Origin: Coptodactyla brooksi
Taxonomy: Eukaryota; Arthropoda; Insecta; Coleoptera; Scarabaeidae
Assembly: GCA_033557675.1 (NCBI GenBank)
Contig: JAWQRM010000505.1
Coordinates: 1 to 21,943 of the forward strand
Reading direction: 5' to 3'
DNA: 21,943 bases
This document shows positions 1-10,200 of the stretch, one piece after another; position 1 is the first letter of the stretch, and every line of letters begins with the position of its first letter. The translations under genes were made by a program, and so were the position numbers. The notes beneath the pieces were generated by a model. That model saw only the letters and a program-made list of their open reading frames with translations. It did not search any database and was not told the origin of the DNA.

Positions 1-312
1 GTGTACAAAGTGAAAGTGGACACTCGTGATGCACTAATTCAACGTATTCGAAATACTGCAGCCGATATTAAAATAAACAGAAGTGAATCAATTAGGAGAG
101 CAAGGTGCTCTTCTTAGACGAAGCAGAAAATGTTTAGAGGTCAATGATGGTATTTTTGAACATTTAATAGAAGAACAGTAGAAATTTTGTTTTATCCTAT
201 AACTTGAAAACAAATACAAATCGGATGAGAACATATGTGTTTGTTTACATTATTTTTATGTATATAATACACTCCTGAAGTTTGGTGCTTTCCTTCCCAC
301 TCACCCTGTATA
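1..312 (+). pseudogene. 3' end of a Tc1/mariner-superfamily DDE transposase and its terminal repeat
   Basis: The + frame from base 1 reads VYKVKVDTRDALIQRIRNTA and then SESIRRAR. After a one-base frame change near 115 it continues RSRKCLEVNDGIFEHLIEEQ and a stop near 180. This is the usual C-terminus of insect DDE transposases whose last residues resemble GGxFEHLL. About 110 bp further on lies CACCCTGTATA (around 297-307), a common Tc1/mariner-type terminal sequence in insects, so the element's right end is probably there. The rest of the element is left of the window. The frameshift indicates a dead copy. It would lie in the intron upstream of exon A, or in an upstream neighbour if the gene is arranged differently. 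Confidence 0.72.
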
Positions 313-1001
313 TGAACCAAGAAAGATGGGTGAAAGTACTTTTATAGATTTGGTAAACGAAAATAACAAACGTATTAAATCATTATGAAAGCTTTATCAA
401 CTGTCAGTTATATCAATTGTTAAATCTCGCAAATAATGAATTTATTTCGATTGTTATAAACAACAGTAGTAAACAATAAAACCTGATATAAGAATACTAA
501 AATTAGCAAATGCGTGGTTATTAAAGCGAAATTTGTAATGAAATTCTTTAATTTAATTATCTGGAGAAAAATTTGAACGTCTCTCAAACACAATTAGGTG
601 AAATAAACGTTCTTCATTTAACACTTTTTTTATGTTTCTCTGTGGTAAGTGTTAATTGAAGTTCGTTTCAAATTATGAATTTAGCCCATGCTTTAGGTGA
701 AACATTAGTGAAACATTTATCGCAATTGATTGCTTTTCTCTTCCATGGGCAGTGATAGTTACTTCATCTGTGGTAAAAAGACATTTTTTGGTTTTAACTT
801 TAACATAATAGTAAATTAGTATAAGAACTCTTAATTTTTTTTTATAGAGACGGTATTAGTTTAAGATTATCATTATGTGTTCAAGCGCGATTCTAGGCAT
901 GACTGTTAGGTGGCTAAGTAGGTGCATGAAATTTCATTCAAATGTGTATTTGCAACTATTTTCGTACCGTTTTCTGATGTTATTAAGCTGTATTCTTTTA
1001 G
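313..1001 (+). other. intron sequence upstream of chitin synthase exon A
   Basis: AT-rich sequence without a recognisable exon or protein homology in any frame. The only open frame (from 875) becomes chitin-synthase-like only after the acceptor at 1000-1001. I searched for the preceding catalytic exon (CATMWHE and the segment ending in FET) and do not see it. Confidence 0.6.
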
Positions 1002-1296
1002 CGCACATATTTTTTGATGATGCCTTTGTAAGAACATCTCAAGATGATGAATATCCTCAAATTAACGATTACGTCAAAGATTTGATTAATGCAGTGGATG
1101 ATGCGGCATCAAAGGTCCATGAAACCAATATCACAGTAAGACCACCAGTAAGATCAGTAACCCCGTATGGAGGAAGATTGATATGGACTTTGCCAGGTAA
1201 AACTAAATTGATTGCTCATCTTAAGGACAAGAAGAAGATACGAGCCAAGAAGAGATGGTCTCAAGTTATGTACATGTACTACCTACTCGGGCACAA
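1002..1296 (+). CDS. CHS2: chitin synthase exon A (middle of the catalytic region)
   Basis: The acceptor is AG at 1000-1001 after a T-rich tract. The exon begins with the last two bases of a split codon that would complete a Thr, as in the family segment ending FETHIFFDDAF. It encodes HIFFDDAF, then a variable acidic stretch, then the strongly conserved segments TPYGGRL, WTLPGKTKLIAHLKDK and KKRWSQVMYMYYLLGH. The donor is GTACGT at 1297. The two last bases (aa) join the first base of the next exon to make Lys, giving LLGHKLME, which matches the family. The open frame that continues to 1354 is intron read-through, and so is the Met-initiated extension from 875 to 1001. Confidence 0.93.
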
Positions 1297-4200
1297 GTAC
1301 GTCCTTACAAATCTTAAGTTAATTATATCATTAGATATACAGGTTGAATATTAAGTTGGTATCACTATTGGGATGTACTTATCTAAGTTTGAACAATTGG
1401 TACCACTACACAAGAATTGGAAAGGAAAGGAAAATTGGATTTTTCTTTTCCTCAGTTAGAATTTACATATTGAAGTATATATTTTAAACATTTATTTAAA
1501 ACAAAATCTAATTATAACAAGCAAAAGTCATGATCCATAAGGTAGACAAATTTCACCATAAAAAAATCAGTACCAAATATAAAAATGACTACATTTTATT
1601 ATAAACTCTTAAATGAATATAACATTAAAATTTTCCCATAAAAAGCCTTCTAATATGCTGATGAATGAATATCATTGAATTTTATTGAATATAAACAGAT
1701 ACAGATGTTTTATTGTTCCTAAGTTTTTGTTCTGAAAAATCTTCTAAAACTGTATCAAAATCCAACTGATTTACTTCTTGACTCCCAATCGACATGATTG
1801 TTAAACTGTTTAATCTATCCTGCGTCATTGTTGATCTTAGATAGTTCTTTATAAGTTTTAATATAGAATATGACCCCTCTCTGTAATTGTTAAACATATT
1901 CGAAGAGCAATAAATAGGTTTGGAACTGCCGTAGCTCTGTCATTTTCAAATAAAAATTGAAACATTTTAAATGGATTTTGGAAATATTTTGATGAAAGAA
2001 TAGATTTTAGAGCTTCAAGTTCTTTGACTAACGTATTACCGTCTAAGACTGCTTCTTACAAAATATCAATCGATTATCGTTTTGTATAATCTTAAGATCT
2101 GTCAGAGCAATTTCCAAATCTGCTGCATGTTCTTTAATTCTTCTTTTTCCATATTTTGAAACCTTTCTTTGCCGGAGCCATTTATTTTCAAATTCCCAGA
2201 ATTTTCCCAGGATATAAATCTGCGAATGTTTTTGCCTGAACTAAAATTTGTTCGAATCCAACAAATTAACCAACCGACTTAAAAGTTTTTCAAATGAAGA
2301 AAGTGCTATTGATATGTTTACTGAATTAGTTTGAAGTTCCTTGCTTACAAAATTTACCTGGAAAAGTAAATCATAACAAACAACAAAAGACACTAAAAAT
2401 TTCTAATCTTTCATTAAGTTTCCGAGTGATTCTGCTTCACTTTTGATTTGTGTATCTTCGGAGATTTCTGAGATTTCGAAAAGTGCATCATAAAGTTCAC
2501 CTATTTGGTATCTTACTACCTTAATGCTTTGAATCCGACACTCCCACCTGGTGTCGCAAAGTGACTTCATAGCAACTTCTTTTCACACATTTGACAAGAA
2601 CTAACCTTCATCTTAGAGATGCCGAAAACAAAAATACAGGCGTTGAAGAATACCAACAAAAGGTGAAAGCTTTTTTGGTATTCTGCTTCTGGGCAAATTT
2701 TAGCTACATTTCCCAATACGAGATTGTACGTAGGTAGATTCAAAAAAAAGTTTACAGCAGAAGCATTTGAAACGTAATAATTGTTATTAATAAACGTTTT
2801 AATTAATTAATTAATTATTAACAATTAATAAAATGGTTAATAAACGTAATAATAATAATCTTGATTCACATTTGTATCTTGTTTCTATTGTTAATAAATA
2901 CTTTTTCCTTTGCCTTGTAAACTTTTTTTTGGATCACCCCTCGTAATTATGACAAACGCAAGGTGTAAAAAACACTGTTGAATTATCCTTTAGGACTCTA
3001 GCCTGAACTACGGAAGCTTTTCCCTTCATGTGGAACCATTATCATAGCCTTGCCCCCGAATGTTATTAATATTCAGTCCTAAACATTTAATTGTTTGCTT
3101 GAACGCAGAAAACAGGTGTTATTCTGTACTACTCTCTACGTGTATAAATTTAATAAACTGTTCGTATACACTGATGCTTGAACCTGGTAATGTACCATCT
3201 GAGATATATCTTAGTGTAAAAGACATTTGTTATTAATGTCTGATATCTGGAGTACAGTTGAGAATTGCAGGAAAATACTTTCCGTATTTTATTCATTCTA
3301 TAATTGTGTTTTGAATTTTACTGCCTATCAAATTTATAATCTCATTTTGGATTGTTTTACTTAGAAAAATAATAATAATGTTCATGAATTTGTTGTATTT
3401 GATGAATGCATCGTCAAAACGCTATATCGCATTCAGCTAAAAACTGAATTACAGAAAATAATCTTTCAAATATTTTATACAAACGCATTTTTCTTCGTTG
3501 AACAACTTCTGCTGCACTTTATCGATAATTTGTTCAGCGGAAAGACTTTTTTGAAAATATGTATATTATAATATAGCTTTGGATTATTCCTGTTTGGCTA
3601 TTCTTCCGTGTATATTTGGCCAGTTATTAAATCCTGAAGAAGCGAATGCAATTGGGACACACACGTGGAGTGGACGACAATAGAAACAAAATATTGTGTC
3701 CTTTGACTCAGATTACATTATCCAATGACGAACTATTATTTCACCATTTGAAAGCTTTTTTCAGATGCACTTGGTGGTTCTTTTTTAACTCAATAATCTC
3801 TTATTTATTGACTAATTATCTCGGGCTAAGTAGCAAGATCATGTGTTTTATTCAGTTCTTCGTTATAATATTTTTTTTACTCTCGGTTATATTGCATTGA
3901 ATTATTTTCATTCTAATGTTTGGTTCTTCCCGTCTCTGTAATGTGTTTTCTGTTTATTGTGTACTTCATCTTTGTCATTATTTTCAACAGTTTCTCTTGA
4001 AAAAACTATCTCTGTTAATTTTTCTATGTCGCATTCTTTTTCTTGATTTATGTCTTCTGGTCCTTTGTCATCCTTGCGTATTTTTAAAAATTTATTCAAA
4101 GCGCCTTTGAGCTTTTCACTTTCGGCTTTGCTTTTTGTACTTAATTTTCTTTTTGTACTACCACTTTCACATTTTCTGCCTGTATCTATTTTTCGTTTTG

Positions 4201-7200
4201 TTGGTTTGGACATCTAATGAAAAATGAAATATATTTTTAATTATAATGTACACTTTTTAAAAATATATTGAAAATTAAAGAGAGGCAAGCCCTCTCTTTA
4301 ATTTTCAAGGTATGTCATTGTTGTGAATGAGAGTGTTGACGGTTTATACCTGCTATCCATTTATAAGATAAGACAAAAATATTATTTTATAGTCGTTTCA
4401 GGTGTTCAAAAAAGTTAAACCATCGAATGGGTATTAAATAATTCTGTCTCTAATTCTTTTTTGATAATAATGAATAAGTAAATCCCAATAGTGATTAATT
4501 GATTAATATCATATTTTCCATAAGTTTTGTACTTGTGACTTTGGCAACACATAAATCTTATCCTAATTTAATTTAATTTAAATAATTTTAAACCATATCT
4601 AAACATCGAATTTTTGACAGTTGATTTTTTAAAACAACATTGACATATTATGTAAAGTCAGATTTTAAATCAAATCATCCCAAATCACCAATCAGATTTC
4701 AAAAATTCAATAAATTCATTCGTACAGATCTAAGCCTGTTCTAATTATGAATTTGACTTAACAGCAATTCAATTGGGTATTTTGCACTGCAGTTGATTAA
4801 TCTTAGTACTGCTTTTGCATTATCATTGGGCTCCGTCATCTCATGTTGTCTTCATTTTTGTGTGTCCTCAATCAATATATTTTAGACTTATGGAGCGCGA
4901 TAATTGGGATGAACATAAGAAAACCTTGCGATCAAATAACACCTACATCTTGGCGTTGGACGGCGATATTGATTTTCAACCAAAGGCAGTGCGTCTCCTT
5001 GTTGATCTGATGAAAAAAGACATGAACGTCGGTGCAGCATGTGGAAGGATTCATCCGACTGGAAGTGGACCTATGGTATGGTACCAAATGTTCGAGTACG
5101 CCATTGGTCACTGGATGCAGAAGGCGACAGAACACGTTATTGGCTGCGTTCTTTGCAGTCCTGGCTGCTTTTCGTTGTTTAGGGGAAGCGCTCTAATGGA
5201 TGCGAGCGTGATGAGAAGATATGCATTGAGATCTTCGAAAGCTTTACATTATGTTCAATTTGATCAGGGTGAGGATAGGTGGCTGTGTACTTTGTTGCTT
5301 CAACGTGGTTACAGGGTGGAATATTCTGCTGCATCTGATGCGTACACACACTGCCCTGAAGGATTCAACGAATTTTTCAGACAACGCAGAAGATGGATGC
5401 CTTCCACTACGGCAAATATCTTAGATCTATTGATGAACTCTGATAGGACTGTCAAAGTTAACAACAACATCTCCCGTTTGTACATCACGTATCAGGTAAT
5501 ATTCTGCGCCACCCCTTTGAGCTTGATAAAGACTAACAAGTAAGTACACATTTATGTGTACTTATAGGTCTGAAATGCCTTGTTATATTTGTTGCAAATC
5601 TGCTACTTGCCTATTCTTATAAACGGGTGATATATTTAGGCAAGAATTATTAAAATTACTCATGGGCAAAGGTTAATTTTGGGGTTATCCTCTCTGCAGC
5701 CATTTTGATAATTTTAAAACTCAAATAGTTATTTTGTAGATCATTCTAATCTAAATTTTTTGTCTGTCATAATGCTGATATTTTTCAAGGTTAAATCAGA
5801 TAAATTCACTTGAACAACGAACACTATTTTTTTGACATTTCTCCCAAATCAATAACAATATACATAAAACCCATTTTGTTTATAAAAAATAAGAAGATAT
5901 ATTATGAAAAACTATACGTACAACTGTGGGTAATCTGATTTTGTTACGGCCCGGCCGGACTGGCCGGCCCGGGCCAGCCTCTGCAGCCAACCTCCTTAAC
6001 TATATAATACGATACTCTAATAACGCATGGGATGTTAATGTTAAAAATAGTATGAAATATACGAAATAAAGCATAAATATAGGTTCCAATTATGAAGTTT
6101 GAATATATTTAGTATAGTTTCATTTATAATAAAAATGTTGTTTAGTTATGAATAAAAGGTGTTGGTAATGGCACAAGGTAAGGTAGGTGTCACTGTTTGT
6201 TAATGGTAACGTTGCGTTTAACGACAACTTTTTTACGTTTTTACTAATCTAATCTATTACAAAATTCGTAGACTAAATCATGAGTTTGGAATCTTTGGCT
6301 TTGTAGCAAAGTTAAGCAATTGTTACCACTTAACCAATTCAGGAAATTAATAGCTCGACGCACGAGCGCGACCAAAGATAAAAGGACTTAAAAAATACTG
6401 TTCAAGTTCAATTTTATACTAAAAGGTGACATTCAGATAGTGCCCTAATGTCTAGCGCAGTCAACCGAAAGCAGTACAATGTATTTACCCTTATTTTTCT
6501 ATTAAGGGTAAGTCCTTTTGTCTCTAGTCTAGTTTCCTCGTTTGGAGAAGTGAAAATAATTGTTTAACTTTGCCATTGCTTTATGACTAGATTTGGTAAT
6601 TTATATTATTATTTCTACTGGAGTATATCATTCGTCTTTTGTAATCTAATTTACAGTTGTTCTTGATGATTGGAACTGTACTTGGCCCTGGAACGATCTT
6701 CTTAATGTTGGTAGGTGCCTTTGTAGCTGCGTTTCAATTAGATCAGTGGTCCAGTTTTCTATGGAATGTCGTCCCAATAATGTTGTTCGTGATAGTTTGC
6801 TTTATTTTTACGAAAGACACAGTACAGGTACTAGAATTAAAAATTTCAACGAAAAGTAAATAAAACTGTTTTGTAGTTATTTGTTGCAGGCATTTTAAGT
6901 GGAATTTATAGTTTAATCATGATGGCTGTGTTAGTCGGCGTAATACTTCAAATAAACAATGACGGTTTCCTCGCACCTTCTTCACTATTCTTCTTTTGCG
7001 TTGCGGGACAAATGATAATGGCAGCTCTGCTACATCCGAAGGAGTTCAACTGTTTGAAATATGGCGTGGTTTATTATATTACCGTGCCATGCATGTACAT
7101 GATTTTAGTAATTTATTCCGTTTTTAACATGAACAATGTTTCTTGGGGAACACGAGAAGTGACAGTTGTACCTCAGGCACAGGCAGCACCTCAACCAGGA

Positions 7201-10200
7201 AATCCTCAACCAGTCAAAAATGGCAAAAACAAAAATAAAATCATGAAGATGTTGGGATCGATGAATGACGATACAAAAGGGGGCTTCGAATTCTCGTTAG
7301 GAAATGTTTTTAAATGTTTGTGCTGTACTAGCGCAGATAATGCATTGAATGACCAGTTCAAAGCGATTATGACTAAACTTGATGCCTTGGAAAGTCAACA
7401 AATTATCGAGAAAAAATTAGAAAAATTAGAAGACATAGATATCTACGACAAACCGCCTTCCATACAATCGATTGAACCTTTTGATTCTAGTTTAGATGAC
7501 GCAACAGAAAACAGCTGGATGGATGACGAAATTTTGCAAAGAGGTTTTGTTGAAGTAATCCCAAAAGATGAACTTGAGTTTTGGGAAGGCATTCTGGAAA
7601 AATACCTACACCCAATCGACGATTCCGAGGACAAGAGTCGCATAGCCATCGATTTAAAAGCATTAAGAAATAAGATGGTACTGGCATTTTTCATGGTGAA
7701 TGCTCTATTCGTGTTGACGATATTTCTGCTAACGTTGAAGAAGGACTATATAAACGTTAAGTGGCCGTTTGAAGTAAAGACTAACTTCACTTATTTGGAT
7801 GACGTCAACGAGGTAGGTGTCGATTAAAACCTCATATTTGTTACGGTTGGTAACTATTTATAGTTACTATTAAATGTTGAGTTTTTAAGAGATCTTATAG
7901 AGGGCTTAATTAAATGATTTGGTATTGTGTTGTAATCCCGTTCTGATGAACAGTTTATCGATGTGTCTCACGACGCGTCTCGATTTTCGTCATTTTCAAA
8001 TCTCACTTTAATACGTTAATAAGATGAAACAAGGTTACCAACCAACTCAAGAATTGAATGATTTGGCCAAACTTTAGCGGCACATTATACTAATCACAAC
8101 GTTAATGAAAGTTGATATGTACATATGTTAATGAGCCATAAAAATATTGTGTTTTAAACAAACAAACAGACCCATTTACTAGAAATCTCAGAGTCAGTAA
8201 CTGGTGGAGGTGATCATGATACACTTGACGACGTCTTCTCATTAATTGTAGAGCTCACTCAATAATACCTGGGAACATCATAAGTATTTGAAACCGACTG
8301 TGATGTGGTCCCTCAAAACTCAAATATTTTAAATTGAAGTACTATTTTTTCCCTAACCTCCAGGCCTTACCATTGTTGAGATACAGCCGCTCTGTACCCT
8401 TATCCGGACACCCTGTACAATAACATTACATTACTGAATCTTTCAAAGGCTCTTTTTAATATACTCCTGTTTGTAAGAATTGCAACGCCATATATGATGC
8501 ATCGCAATTAAAAGTATAACTCTGAATTTCTCATAATTTGAAGAGCACACCCCACTTGCTGTAAATTTTAGCCCAATCGCGTGACTCCTTGGCGGGGTTT
8601 CAATTTTTACAAACAGGAGTATATAAATTTGTGATTTCTCTGTTGTAATTTGTTTTCTATATGAGTTCCCTTACTTTGAAGATGCCAGTTAATCTTATCG
8701 ATGCAACTTATTATTCTATCCCATATTTAAAGAAGCCAAATAAATTTAAAGTTTATTTTTTTACTCAAAGCAACAAAAATACTTCGTCACTAACATTTTT
8801 CACGTTGAGTGATTGTTTGCTGAGTTGTTTGAGTCTAACGTTAAACAACTCAGAGGTAATTTCATCTACACGATAGACATAAGATAAAATTTATTATTCA
8901 AATGTGTAGTTATGAGCATGAGCACAATTCTACCTTCAAAAGAAAATTTATACCAACCCAACCCAACCCAACCTAATCTATTTAAATACAGGAGCTGCAG
9001 AAGGTGTGTTTTTTCAACACATATGCGATATCGTGGCTGTCTACATCAAGACTTTAATAAAAAAAATGTGAATAGCACACCGAGCGCTTGTTGCCTTTCT
9101 GAATAATATTTTAAGGGTACTCAACTTTCTTGGTCGAAATGTCACCTACATAGCTCACTTACGAATTACACTCTTACACTAACGTCAAATGTTTCTTGTT
9201 GCTATTTGTTTATATTTGGATTTTCATTGTATTTCTTTGAATTTCCCAGTATTGCCCGTTAAAAATATTGAAAAACAAATAAACAAGCTTTCTTCTAAAA
9301 ACCGTAGTCATTAAGCAAATTGACAACTTGATTTATATGACGTATACTTCATTAAATATTTTTATCTTTTTAATTGCTGAATACTTGCAACAATTGTAAT
9401 AAAGGTTGCTGCAAAAGTAATTTTTGTTCTTGTTCTATGAAATGAAGTACGATTTTTGCTAAATCAATTTTGATAAATGCGTTCTGTTAAGACACGAATA
9501 CCATAAACTGCACATACACACATCTTTAGGAGCATCGGCAGCTTTCTTGCCTTTGCGAAAATAAAAAAGCAAAATATGATAAAAATGCTCGTCTATTGAA
9601 CTCAATACTAAACTAAGATCTATAAATAAAATTACACACAAGATCCTGTAAAAGGAAGACTAAGCAGACTGCTAGAAAATGCCAGATGAAATAAAGCATT
9701 GCATTGACAGAAGTCATTAAAAAAGAACTACCAAACCCATCTATTTGAGAAAATAGAAATTATCTTTGAAGTAAACTGGTACAGTTGAAAGGTATTAACA
9801 AATGATATTCATGGCTAACTGCTATTTTCATAAAATATGTTAATATCTCTCAACCCAGTTTGTAAAGGCTTTAATGGAACATATCATAGATATTGTCGAT
9901 AGCAAAATTTTGACCATTTTTTGTTTATGAAAGGTCTAACATACTTTTTACCGAAAAACTTGATATTGCAGGTTAGGATTTACAAAGAATACCTCCAACT
10001 GGAGCCAATTGGCATGGTGTTCCTTATCGCATTTGCGTCTTTGTTGCTGATACAATTCATTGCCATGTTGATTCATAGACTGAAAACTTTCGCCCAAATT
10101 GTAGCACACACAAACTTAAACTTATTCGATAGATCGGTAAGGTTCTCTTAATATTAAACTAGACAAAAATATTACTCCTTTTTCAATACGTCAATAGGTT

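Larger units (their letters stand above)
1297..4885 (+). other. chitin synthase intron 1 of the window (3,589 nt), transposon-filled
   Basis: GTACGT...TTTTAG intron. Positions 1297-1681 and 4309-4885 are AT-rich with nothing recognisable. The middle (1682-4213) is an antisense hAT transposase pseudogene with a nested inverted-repeat insert. A perfect 18-bp hairpin lies at 4268-4308. Confidence 0.85.
7813..9971 (+). other. chitin synthase intron (2,159 nt) with MITE and mariner relic
   Basis: GTAGGT...TTGCAG intron. Positions 7813-8403 show no homology except a transposon-end-like ACACCCTGTA at about 8409-8418. A MITE occupies 8461-8622, a short CCAAC repeat 8953-8972 and a mariner relic about 9402-9650. 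Short open frames at 8661-8876 and 8912-9106 have no recognisable domains and I do not call them genes. No second copy of exon E is visible. Confidence 0.8.

Noticed and set aside
875..1001. Met-initiated N-terminal extension in frame with exon A, resembling a hydrophobic leader
   Set aside because: The homology begins exactly at the acceptor AG at 1000-1001. The upstream part has no family similarity and interrupts a conserved catalytic region, so it is intron.
3916..4110. + strand hydrophobic open frame
   Set aside because: Antisense shadow of the basic N-terminus of the hAT transposase.
1297..4885. hAT transposase as an intact or domesticated gene
   Set aside because: Multiple stops, frameshifts, a nested insertion and loss of conserved residues show a dead copy.
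7443..7694. - strand open frames opposite exon D
   Set aside because: Shadows of the well-supported chitin synthase coding sequence.
8953..8972. Possible interstitial telomeric repeat
   Set aside because: The unit is CCAAC, not the insect CCTAA/TTAGG, and only four copies are present.
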